Source: Leuconostoc pseudomesenteroides KCTC 3652
GTDB taxonomy: Bacteria > Bacillota > Bacilli > Lactobacillales > Lactobacillaceae
Reading direction: 5' to 3'
NCBI RefSeq assembly: GCF_014634745.1
Contig: NZ_BMBP01000001.1
Coordinates: 124,001-188,000 of the forward strand
Length of the DNA: 64,000 nucleotides
The notes under the pieces were generated by a model. The model saw nothing but the letters and a program-made list of their open reading frames with translations, ran no database searches and was not told where the DNA came from. Shown here piece by piece: positions 19,417 to 26,361 of this stretch. The translations under genes and the position numbers were made by a program. Each line of letters opens with the position of its first letter. Within the stretch, counting starts at the first letter, position 1.

Positions 19417-19552
19417 TATTTTCACCTTCTGTTACAAATGTAAAATATTGTAACTCACCTTTTCGCAGTTCAAAAATTAAGCGACGATACTGTGCCGTTT
19501 CATCATTTAACGTGCGATATACTCGTGGTGCATTCTTCAAATTATCGGCCAT
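19409..19552 (-). CDS. Small conserved-position unknown protein (47 aa) between ytpR and murC
   Basis: The 47-residue frame begins MADNLKNAPRVYRTL and ends VTEGENNE. Its ATG overlaps the ytpR stop as TGATG, and its last eight bases overlap the murC start (ATGAGTAA). This head-to-tail coupling on both sides strongly suggests a translated gene. The product is charged, with an amphipathic centre (QYRRLIFELRKGELQYFTFV) that predicts two strands or a strand and helix; it has no membrane segment or signal. I do not recognise a family. It may also serve to carry ribosomes into murC. Confidence 0.7.
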   Translation of the reverse strand: MADNLKNAPRVYRTLNDETAQYRRLIFELRKGELQYFTFVTEGENNE

Positions 19553-20208
19553 CAGTAATTCAAATCCACGAGATTATCGCGATACAAATTAGCGGCCTTC
19601 TCAAAATTAAAGCTGTCGCCAACATTACCAAAATCATCTGGTAAAATCAGTGCACCTGGCTTATCAGGGGCCCCTGGCAAACGCAACTCTCTGCCAGACA
19701 CAATCATTCCAGCTGAAGGCACACCGCGCAATTCACCATCCCAAATCAAAGCGCCACTTGGCATCATTGTGCCTGGCTGCGCAACTGCCACTTTGATATT
19801 TTCTCTAATATTGGGCGATCCCGAAACAATTTGTAAGGTTTTATCATTAGCCACGCGTGTTTCGGTGACATGAAGGTGATCAGAATCTGGATGTGTTGTA
19901 ACCGTTTCGACATAGCCAATAACTAATTTCGTTGGTTCGACCGTCAATTCATCAGAAAATCCAGCTTGCTTTAATTCTTGATTAACGATATCAATTTGTT
20001 CTTGTGTCAATGTTAGCTGACCTGATTTGTGCCTAATCTGTAATTTTTCGCCAATGCCAAAGATGTTATAGCCTGTTGTTTTATCCGAAGATAAATCACT
20101 CACTCGGGTAACATTTTTATTGGTTGTCACAATTTGCTGGTTGGCATTTGGTGCCAAAATAATCATTAGAACATCTCCGAGATGTTCTGGGTTATATGTT
20201 GTTATCAT
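19552..20208 (-). CDS. ytpR: YtpR family protein with EMAP/tRNA-binding OB domain
   Basis: The 218-residue protein has an N-terminal DUF4479-like region and a C-terminal tRNA-binding domain from about residue 95. The latter is visible in VIGYVETVTTHPDSDHLHVTET, LQIVSGSPNIRENIKVAVAQPGTMMPSG and GMIVSGRELRLPG. Such domains also occur in MetRS and PheRS-beta. The cellular role of free-standing YtpR is not established. The ATG at 20208 follows AAGGA at a good distance. It is the first gene of a ytpR-small ORF-murC unit. Confidence 0.9.
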   Translation of the reverse strand: MITTYNPEHLGDVLMIILAPNANQQIVTTNKNVTRVSDLSSDKTTGYNIFGIGEKLQIRHKSGQLTLTQEQIDIVNQELKQAGFSDELTVEPTKLVIGYVETVTTHPDSDHLHVTETRVANDKTLQIVSGSPNIRENIKVAVAQPGTMMPSGALIWDGELRGVPSAGMIVSGRELRLPGAPDKPGALILPDDFGNVGDSFNFEKAANLYRDNLVDLNY

Positions 20209-20279
20209 GGTTAAATTCCTTTGTTTTATCAGTACGTTATCTATTTTACATTACTTTTTAATACCAATAAAGTCAATAT

Positions 20280-20308
20280 TTGACGAACGCTAGTGAAAAG
20301 AGTAAAAC
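20280..20308 (+). promoter_or_regulatory. Possible promoter of the DMT transporter
   Basis: TTGACG (20280-20285), 17 bp, TAAAAC (20303-20308). The -35 is strong and the -10 is weak. Confidence 0.4.
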
Positions 20309-20344
20309 AGAGTAGTACACTGAAAAAACAATGGAGTAATCATC

Positions 20345-21328
20345 GTGAAAAAAGCTTATATCTATGTTCTCATTTCAACATTTCTCTTCAGTTCGATGGA
20401 AATTTCATTAAAGTTAGCCGGCAGTCAATTCAACGGCGTCCAATTAAATTTTCTACGTTTTTTAATTGGTGGTTTAGCTCTAGTGCCACTCGCTGTCCAT
20501 AACATGAAGCAGCGTCACGTCACCTTTCAAAAGCAAGACATCGGTACTTTTCTCTTAACTGGATTTGTGGGTGTTGTTGTCAGTATGACATTCTTCCAAA
20601 TTGCAGTTGAAGTCGATGCTGCCTCTACGGTAGCGGTCCTGTTTAGCTCAAACCCAATATTTGCCCTCATTTTTGGCTATATCATTCTTCATGAAACGCT
20701 AACACGTTCTAACTTGATTGCTGTTGTTGTATCAGTTATTGGACTACTCGTTATTGTCAATCCAGCTCACTTAACGAATCCACTTGGCATTTCACTTGCA
20801 CTGATCGCGGCACTAACTTTTGGCTTATTCGCAATTATGCAACGTCAAGTAGGTATGAAGCGTGGCTATGATGGTTTAACAATGAACACATTTTCGTTTA
20901 TTGCTGGGGCCTTGGAGCTGATGGTGATTATGATTTTATCTCATATTCAAGGTGTAGCTAATTTGTTTATAAAAAATCCTGTCATGCATGATTTTTCAAA
21001 CATTCCTTTCTTTCAAGGCATTACTATCCACAATATCATTTTGTTGGCATACATATTCTTGGGTGTCACAGCAGCCGGTTATGTACTTTATTCACTAGCA
21101 ATGGAGGCTTCAGATGTCTCAACTGCCTCGCTTGTCTTTTTTATTAAACCAGCCCTTGCACCAATCTTGGCACTGATTATTCTCCATGAAAGCATCAAAC
21201 TTAATACAATAATCGGCGTTGTCATTATCGTGATAGGTTCAACCATCATGTTTATCGGCAATCGTTATAGTAGTAAAGCTGACACCGTGCCCTATCAACA
21301 AGAAACCGAAACACAAAAAAAAGCCTAA
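20345..21328 (+). CDS. DMT/EamA family transporter
   Basis: The 327-residue protein has ten hydrophobic segments arranged as two repeated EamA halves, the hallmark of drug/metabolite exporters. Landmarks are FSSMEISLKLAG at the start and VLFSSNPIFALIFGYIILHETL at the end of the first half. The second half has FFIKPALAPILALIILHESI at the equivalent place. The substrate cannot be predicted. Translation starts at a GTG with TGGAG 9 bases upstream. It is the only plus-strand gene in the first half of the window and converges on mtnN. Confidence 0.88.
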   Translation: MKKAYIYVLISTFLFSSMEISLKLAGSQFNGVQLNFLRFLIGGLALVPLAVHNMKQRHVTFQKQDIGTFLLTGFVGVVVSMTFFQIAVEVDAASTVAVLFSSNPIFALIFGYIILHETLTRSNLIAVVVSVIGLLVIVNPAHLTNPLGISLALIAALTFGLFAIMQRQVGMKRGYDGLTMNTFSFIAGALELMVIMILSHIQGVANLFIKNPVMHDFSNIPFFQGITIHNIILLAYIFLGVTAAGYVLYSLAMEASDVSTASLVFFIKPALAPILALIILHESIKLNTIIGVVIIVIGSTIMFIGNRYSSKADTVPYQQETETQKKA

Positions 21329-21343
21329 CGGCTTATTTTTTTT
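21315..21343. terminator. Bidirectional terminator between the DMT transporter and mtnN
   Basis: A-run, AAGCC-TAAC-GGCTT, then T-run. The hairpin spans the last codons of the transporter gene and the stop codon of mtnN on the other strand, so the two convergent genes share it. Confidence 0.85.
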
Positions 21344-22007
21344 GATCCAAATATCGTAACAATAGCTTAGCTGAAGCTTTTCCAGCTTCAACCACATAGT
21401 CATCAAACACAACGCCTGAGTCACCATTGGCTAAATCGGAAACACCACGTAATACAATAAACGGCGTCCCAAATTGGGTGGCAACTTGCGCTACCGCTGC
21501 AGCCTCCATCTCAGCAACCAAAGCGTCTGGAAAATGAGCTAAAATACGTTTTTTGGCATCATCTTGTACAAATTGATCGCCGGAAACAATAAGTCCCTCT
21601 TTAACGGCTGCTAATTTTTCAAAATCAGCGACAACTTCAGGATCGGCCAAATAATACAAAGGTTTGTTAGGTACCTGCCCAAACGCATAACCAAATACAG
21701 TCACGTCGACGTCAGAATGGGCAACTCGCGTACCGACAACCTCATCACCAATTTTCAAGTCAGGATCAAGGGCGCCAGCCGAACCAGTGTTTACAATTAA
21801 ATCCGGTTCAAAATTGTCAATCATAACTGTTGCTGCTGATGCTGCTGCAACTTTTCCAATACCAGATTCTGTTAAAATTACTTCATGCCCTTTATAAGTA
21901 CCTGTAGTAATTGAGGCACCACCATGCTGCTTTGTCGTTGTGTTATCTAATGCAGCAATCAATGACAACTTTTCTTCTGCCATTGGTGTGATAATACCGA
22001 TTTTCAT
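21333..22007 (-). CDS. mtnN: 5'-methylthioadenosine / S-adenosylhomocysteine nucleosidase
   Basis: MtnN (Pfs) splits MTA and SAH to adenine plus the sugar, recycling methylation and polyamine by-products and feeding adenine salvage. The 224-residue protein begins MKIGIITPMAEE, has the ESGIGKVAAASAATVMID core and VNTGSAGALD, and ends with the EMEAAAVAQVA and RGVSDLANGDSG segments that hold catalytic Glu and Asp. It is last in the csp-nudix-unknown-mtnN unit. In the SAH route it also leads to the AI-2 precursor if LuxS is present. Confidence 0.96.
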   Translation of the reverse strand: MKIGIITPMAEEKLSLIAALDNTTTKQHGGASITTGTYKGHEVILTESGIGKVAAASAATVMIDNFEPDLIVNTGSAGALDPDLKIGDEVVGTRVAHSDVDVTVFGYAFGQVPNKPLYYLADPEVVADFEKLAAVKEGLIVSGDQFVQDDAKKRILAHFPDALVAEMEAAAVAQVATQFGTPFIVLRGVSDLANGDSGVVFDDYVVEAGKASAKLLLRYLDQKK

Positions 22008-22026
22008 AATAATTTACGCTCCAAGT

Positions 22027-22320
22027 CTAATTTACCAAAAAGAAATACGCATAGGTCGCAATAATTAATAAAGCCAAAAAAATAATGGCTAAATTATAGC
22101 GATGCGTTAATCGCTTAGATTTGCCGATTGGTGTCAGTTTACCATCTGATCCCAACTCATAGCGACCTTTGCGAGTTAATCGCATCTCTTGACGTGTTTC
22201 TGGTGTGACAACTTCTATCTTTATGGGGTGTGCTTTAGCATATTCTTTTTCTGCTTTCACCCGTTGTTTATCACGTTGCTTTTGGGCTTTTTTCGCAGCT
22301 TTTCTTGTTTCGTTATCCAT
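22027..22320 (-). CDS. Small membrane-anchored basic protein of unknown function
   Basis: The 97-residue product has a very basic, Lys/Ala-rich N-terminal half (about residues 6-30, likely helical). A short region rich in Thr, Arg and Gly follows, then one C-terminal hydrophobic segment at about 76-95 (LAIIFLALLIIATYAYFFL). It would sit in the membrane with a positively charged cytoplasmic tail. I do not recognise a family. It sits between the Nudix gene and mtnN with gaps of 3 and 19 bases, so it is co-expressed with them. Confidence 0.75.
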   Translation of the reverse strand: MDNETRKAAKKAQKQRDKQRVKAEKEYAKAHPIKIEVVTPETRQEMRLTRKGRYELGSDGKLTPIGKSKRLTHRYNLAIIFLALLIIATYAYFFLVN

Positions 22321-22323
22321 TCA

Positions 22324-22875
22324 TTAACCTCTAAGATAGGCCCAATACAAAAACGCCGTTACTGTTTTTTGATCGTTTAATTTGCCAGCCTCAAACATCT
22401 CTTTTAAGTCATCAAACGAAATTGTTATCAGATCCATTGTCTCCCCTAAATCACGAGGTAATTGATCTGATTTTGCTATTGGCTGTAGGCTTTTTGCAAC
22501 ATAAAGATGCATATAGGCATCAGAAAAACCGACTGTTTCCACAAACCCGATTGCCCTTTCAATCGTTCCAGCGGTCATTCGTAATTCTTCGTTTAATTCG
22601 CGAACGACCGCATGATGTGGGGCATCGAAATCTCTTTCATCCAACTTGCCTGCCGGAATTTCAAGAATAAAATCACCAATTGTGGCACGCCATTGCTTTT
22701 CCAAAATAATATGGTCATCATCCACCATCGCTAAAACTGAAATGGCTGGCACGTGTCTCACAATATCACGCTGTGATGTTTGATTGTTGTAGAGCTGTAC
22801 ACTTTGTGTCTCAACACTAAAAATAGGTCCTTCATAGACAATTTTAGTGTCAGTCACGATCTCTTTTTCAGCCAT
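22324..22875 (-). CDS. nudF: Nudix hydrolase, ADP-ribose pyrophosphatase-like
   Basis: The 183-residue protein resembles the ADP-ribose pyrophosphatases found beside mtnN in Firmicutes: IVYEGPIFSVETQSV, VRHVPAISVLAMVDDDHIILEKQWR, then the Nudix helix. The Nudix box is slightly irregular. GKLDER is followed by an insertion before AVVRELNEEL, and the Gly after the two Glu is replaced (EELRM instead of EExG). The metal-binding RELNEE core is intact. The ATG overlaps the csp stop (TAATG). Confidence 0.85.
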   Translation of the reverse strand: MAEKEIVTDTKIVYEGPIFSVETQSVQLYNNQTSQRDIVRHVPAISVLAMVDDDHIILEKQWRATIGDFILEIPAGKLDERDFDAPHHAVVRELNEELRMTAGTIERAIGFVETVGFSDAYMHLYVAKSLQPIAKSDQLPRDLGETMDLITISFDDLKEMFEAGKLNDQKTVTAFLYWAYLRG

Positions 22876-23099
22876 TAAACTTCTCCAGCTTTTGCCCTAA
22901 TGGGTTGCACGCGGGCAGCTTGATATTTTTGGTGACCTTGTACCAAAACATACTCAACCTTTTCGCCTTGAATTAACGACTTAAAGCCGTCCATTTCAAT
23001 GCCATTAAAATGGACGAAAATATCATCACCACCATCATCAGGTGTGATATAGCCATAGCCACGTTCTTTTTGCCAAATTTTTACTGTTCCTGTTTTCAT
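22875..23099 (-). CDS. Cold-shock domain protein
   Basis: The 74-residue protein is one cold-shock OB fold with RNP1 as RGYGYI and RNP2 as DIFVHF, followed by the LIQGEKVEYVLVQGHQ strand. It binds single-stranded RNA or DNA. The aromatic triad is present but RNP1 has Tyr where the common form has Phe. It is the first gene of a four-gene unit. The ATG is preceded by only a weak AAAG and may be at or near the transcription start. Confidence 0.9.
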   Translation of the reverse strand: MKTGTVKIWQKERGYGYITPDDGGDDIFVHFNGIEMDGFKSLIQGEKVEYVLVQGHQKYQAARVQPIRAKAGEV

Positions 23100-23105
23100 A
23101 TCTTT

Positions 23106-23114
23106 ATTGTATCA
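23106..23114 (-). promoter_or_regulatory. Extended -10 promoter of csp, adjoining a terminator T-tract
   Basis: The minus strand reads TGATACAAT directly after the six T of the permease terminator. Seven bases after the hexamer comes the A of the csp ATG, so a transcript from here would be leaderless or nearly so. Confidence 0.5.
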
Positions 23115-23140
23115 AAAAAGTTGCCCACAGGGACAACTTT
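23112..23140 (-). terminator. Terminator of the NCS2 permease gene
   Basis: Minus strand: AAGTTGTCCC-TGT-GGGCAACTT with one mismatch, followed by TTTT, 20 bases after the permease stop. Confidence 0.85.
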
Positions 23141-23159
23141 CATGGTTTTCAATTAATTT

Positions 23160-24608
23160 TTAAATAAATGCTAGGACAACAAAATTTATCAAGAAAAAGA
23201 GCGATACGATAATTAATACTGGGGAAATTTCTTTGAATTTACCTAATGTTAATTTCACTATAATGAAAAATAAGAAACCAGCGGCAATACCGTACGAAAT
23301 AGAATAAGAAAATGCCATAAACACTGACGTGAAGAAAGCTGGTAATGCTACTTCTAGGTTTTCCCAAGAGATTTTAGTAAATTCTCCCATCATCATGATA
23401 CCTACCAGAATCAATAATGGTGATGTTGCCGCAGTTGGTATAACACCAACAAACGGTGCAAAAATAATCATCAAAGCAAAGCCAACTGCCGTAACAATAT
23501 TTGCCAAACCAGTACGGGCACCAGCAGCAACACCAGCCGCTGATTCAATAAACGTTGTCGTGTTACTAGTACCTGCGATACCAGCAAAGGCCGTTGTAAA
23601 TGTGTCGACAACCAACGCGCGATCCATTTTAGAATTAAACCCTTTATCTTCTTCAAACGCTTTCGTATCTGCTTTTGAGAAAATACCAGTTTGATCACCA
23701 ATACCAATCAAAGTGCCAATCGCATCAAACAGACCGGTAAGTCCCATTGCAAAAATGGTAATAATTGCCAATGAGGCATGATGCCAATCAGTGAACAATG
23801 ATCCCAAACCATTCGCGCCTAATGCTTGTCCAAAAACATGTCCCAAGGATCCAAAGGCTGATCCAATCGAAGTCCCAGCTGAAATGTGCGTATTGGTAAC
23901 ACCCATTGGAATACCAATGACTGTTGTCGCAATTAACGTGATCAAAAACGCACCAGGTACTTTACGCATTACCAATATTACTAATAGAATAAAACCAATT
24001 AGTGCCAATAGCACAGATGCAGAATTAAATTTTGACAGTTCAGGTGTCACGCCACCACTCGCTAAAATAGAATTAATCGTACCTGTGGCCTTGCCAGTAA
24101 ATGGTTTGTCATTTAGCGTCAAAATATTGCCTGGATCAACGATAAAGTTGATAAAACCAGCGTTTTTTAATCCAATATAAGTGACAAACATACCAATACC
24201 ACCACCTATGGCAGCTTTCAATTCACTAGGAATACCTTTCACAATAGCGCGTCGACCATGTGTTAAAGTAATGATGATATCAACCACACCGACCAAGAAC
24301 ACAATTGCTAAGGCTTGCTGCCAATTAAAGCCAAAGCCAAACACAATCGTATAGGTAAAGTACGCTTGCATGCCAATTCCTGGCGCTAAAGCAAAGGGTA
24401 CGTTAGCAAATAATCCCATAAACAGGGTGCCAAATACGGCTACTAAAATAGCAGCCAAGAAAACAGCTTGTTGTGGAATACCTGCTTGCCCAAGAATCTG
24501 TGGATTCAAGAAAAAGATGTAAGCCATGGAAACAAAGGTCGTGATACCTGCGACAATCTCCCGTCGTACACTGGTCCCATTTTCCTTAAGATGAAAAAAC
24601 TTTTGCAT
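23160..24608 (-). CDS. pbuG: NCS2 (AzgA/PbuG-type) purine permease
   Basis: The 482-residue protein has 12 to 14 hydrophobic segments and the AzgA-type landmarks: GITTFVSMAYIFFLNPQIL, LAPGIGMQAYFTYT, and MGLTGLFDAIGTLIGIGDQTG carrying conserved polar residues for substrate. These proton symporters take up hypoxanthine, guanine or adenine. The guanine-type riboswitch in its leader supports a hypoxanthine/guanine role. The ribosome site AAAGGGAG lies about 9 bases before the ATG. Confidence 0.92.
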   Translation of the reverse strand: MQKFFHLKENGTSVRREIVAGITTFVSMAYIFFLNPQILGQAGIPQQAVFLAAILVAVFGTLFMGLFANVPFALAPGIGMQAYFTYTIVFGFGFNWQQALAIVFLVGVVDIIITLTHGRRAIVKGIPSELKAAIGGGIGMFVTYIGLKNAGFINFIVDPGNILTLNDKPFTGKATGTINSILASGGVTPELSKFNSASVLLALIGFILLVILVMRKVPGAFLITLIATTVIGIPMGVTNTHISAGTSIGSAFGSLGHVFGQALGANGLGSLFTDWHHASLAIITIFAMGLTGLFDAIGTLIGIGDQTGIFSKADTKAFEEDKGFNSKMDRALVVDTFTTAFAGIAGTSNTTTFIESAAGVAAGARTGLANIVTAVGFALMIIFAPFVGVIPTAATSPLLILVGIMMMGEFTKISWENLEVALPAFFTSVFMAFSYSISYGIAAGFLFFIIVKLTLGKFKEISPVLIIVSLFFLINFVVLAFI

Positions 24609-24633
24609 GTGTGTCTATCTCCCTTTGACATAG

Positions 24634-24665
24634 AAAAATCCACCCATCACAAACGATGAATGGAT
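24634..24665 (-). terminator. Riboswitch-controlled terminator
   Basis: Minus strand: an 11-bp stem (ATCCATTCATC / GATGGGTGGAT with G-U pairs), loop of six, then five T. It lies between the aptamer and the permease start, as expected for transcription attenuation. Confidence 0.8.
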
Positions 24666-24680
24666 CAACACCACGCAATT

Positions 24681-24745
24681 TATGATAGTCCAACATGTTG
24701 GTGTTGGGTAGAAACTGTCGGCCAATATCCGACACTATATCAACA
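24681..24745 (-). ncRNA. Purine (guanine-type) riboswitch aptamer
   Basis: The minus strand carries the conserved purine aptamer pattern. P1 is TGATA / TATCA. P2 is GTCGG / CCGAC with the 7-base loop ATATTGG. J2/3 is AGTTTCTACC. P3 is CAACA / TGTTG, and J3/1 with the start of P1 reads GACTATC. The C in GACTAT is the specificity base and predicts guanine or hypoxanthine rather than adenine binding. The P3 loop is 6 bases instead of the usual 7. The 5' half of P3 (CAACACCA) is perfectly complementary to TGGTGTTG just before the terminator, giving a likely alternative fold. Confidence 0.92.
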
Positions 24746-24798
24746 ATTTATTTTAATATATTCCAGTTTAACACCGTCACGGCGCAGTTGCAAGAATT

Positions 24799-26163
24799 TC
24801 AAATAGTCATTAAATGTTGTGATTGAATCCTCATTTTTTTCGTAGCGACCGCGTCAATAAAGTCCTTATAATGAGACACTATTAGAACGGCACCATTATA
24901 ATGCGTTAAAAAATTTGTCAGCGCATCTAATGCAAGTAAATCTAAAAAATTAGTGGGTTCATCTAAAATAAGTAACTGCGTATCGGTAAATAAAACTTGT
25001 AGCAGTAACACTTTAACTTTTTCACCGCCACTTAGTGAATTAACTTTTTGAAGAGCCATATCTCTTTTAATGCCAAACGCACCAAGAAAATCTCTGGCCA
25101 ATTGTGGCAGTTGAGAAGATTTCAATAATACGTTTTCTAGGACTGTCTTTTGTTCATTCAAAGCAGACAAGTTTTGTGTAAAATAACCAACTGGCTGATT
25201 ATACTTTTGGATAATTTGCTTAATCATGGTGGTTTTACCACTGCCATTATCACCTAAAATAGCCAATCGCTCCCCTGTTTCCAAATTAAAATTCACGTCT
25301 TGTAACAGTGCCCGATTGCCTGCTTTAACTGTTTCCCCAGTTATTTTTAAAATAGTCCGTGTTTTATAGTTTTGACCTGCAACCGTTTGAAGTTTCAAAG
25401 GCTTTGTGACATGCGGTTTATCAATCTTTTCTAGTTCTGAAAAGCGACGAGCCATCGTTTTGGCATTTTGACCAAGCTTTTTTTGGGTTTTTAATGCGTT
25501 ACCTTTTCCACTGATCAAACGCGCATCAGATGGACTAATATTTTTGGGACGTTTTGTCACTTGTTTTTCCCGTGTTCTAACTTTGTCCATCGCTCGTTGT
25601 AGTTGCTTTTTCTTGTTGACTGCGTCGTGATACAGATGATTCTGAGTTTCGTTAGCAAGATTAGTTTTCGCTAAATAATCCTGATAATTACCATTATAAA
25701 CCGTGACGTGTTGTTCATGTATTGCCCATATTTTTTGGACTGTGTGATTAAGAAAATAGCTGTCATGAGAAATCACAATCAATGTGCCATAAAAATGTGA
25801 CAGCCGTTTGATTAACCAATTTTGATGTGTCATATCTAAATTAGCTGTTGGTTCGTCTAACACCAAAATATCTGGTTGATTGTTTAGTGACTCATTGATA
25901 CGTTGCATCATTTTTTCACCACCACTCCGATTACTATCGTCGACGACCAATTGTGGCACATAAATGAAACGACCATTGATAAAAATCTCACCACTGTCAG
26001 CTGATAAATCACCAATCATCAAGTGCGCCAAGGTTGTTTTGCCAACACCGTTAGCGCCAATAATGCCAATACGCTCACCAATTTTTATTTGCTGAGTAAC
26101 TTGTGTTAAAATGTCGCGTCCGTCAATACTGTAATTGACTTTATTTAATGTGATTGCATGCAT
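24799..26163 (-). CDS. ABC-F ribosome protection protein, Vga/Lsa-like
   Basis: Two ABC ATPase domains without membrane segments identify ABC-F. Domain 1 has GANGVGKTT, SGGEKMM and LVLDEPTANLD; domain 2 has GDNGSGKTT, LSGGEKVK and LILDEPTNFLD. The first domain is short between Walker A and the signature, and the basic linker contains KRPKNISPSDARLISGK. Both traits match the Vga(A) type that removes lincosamide, streptogramin A and pleuromutilin antibiotics from the ribosome. Resistance is inference; some ABC-F proteins act as translation factors. At 454 residues it is shorter than Vga(A) (about 520). The leader looks like an antibiotic-sensing attenuator. Confidence 0.88.
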   Translation of the reverse strand: MHAITLNKVNYSIDGRDILTQVTQQIKIGERIGIIGANGVGKTTLAHLMIGDLSADSGEIFINGRFIYVPQLVVDDSNRSGGEKMMQRINESLNNQPDILVLDEPTANLDMTHQNWLIKRLSHFYGTLIVISHDSYFLNHTVQKIWAIHEQHVTVYNGNYQDYLAKTNLANETQNHLYHDAVNKKKQLQRAMDKVRTREKQVTKRPKNISPSDARLISGKGNALKTQKKLGQNAKTMARRFSELEKIDKPHVTKPLKLQTVAGQNYKTRTILKITGETVKAGNRALLQDVNFNLETGERLAILGDNGSGKTTMIKQIIQKYNQPVGYFTQNLSALNEQKTVLENVLLKSSQLPQLARDFLGAFGIKRDMALQKVNSLSGGEKVKVLLLQVLFTDTQLLILDEPTNFLDLLALDALTNFLTHYNGAVLIVSHYKDFIDAVATKKMRIQSQHLMTI

Positions 26164-26328
26164 AAAAAAACCTCCTCTGATTTTTCACAGAATTGGTTTC
26201 GTAAGCATCGCAAAAATAACGACTTATTGTCGATTTTTGCGCACTTATCCTACTCTTTCCAATTCCGTTTGTGAAATTTGAATGAATAGTTTAGTTACGC
26301 ACTGGATCGACCTCTTTTCAATATTTAA
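26164..26328 (-). promoter_or_regulatory. Attenuator-like leader of the ABC-F gene
   Basis: The leader of about 165 bases contains a three-codon ORF (see separate entry) followed by nested hairpins. An outer pairing joins TTTCACA...GAATTGG to CCAATTC-TGTGAAA. Inside it CGCAAAAAT pairs with ATTTTTGCG around a small CGAC/GTCG stem followed by T-rich sequence. The gene's own ribosome site GGAGG follows the outer stem. The layout fits ribosome stalling on the short ORF changing the fold, as described for vga-type genes, but the exact switch is inference. Confidence 0.6.
26291..26302 (-). CDS. Three-codon upstream ORF (Met-Arg-Asn) in the ABC-F leader
   Basis: The minus strand reads GTG CGT AAC TAA with the ribosome site AAAGAGG 8 bases upstream. 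It starts about 25 bases after the predicted transcription start. Such minimal leader ORFs are known upstream of Listeria vga-like lmo0919, where drug-stalled ribosomes relieve attenuation. Confidence 0.5.
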   Translation of the reverse strand: MRN

Positions 26329-26332
26329 AATG

Positions 26333-26361
26333 ATTATATCATGCTGTACAAGTTAGAACAA
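26333..26361 (-). promoter_or_regulatory. ABC-F promoter
   Basis: Minus strand: TTGTTC (26356-26361), 17 bp, TATAAT (26333-26338) with an extended TG at 26340-26341. The promoter overlaps the last codons of fhs. Confidence 0.75.
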
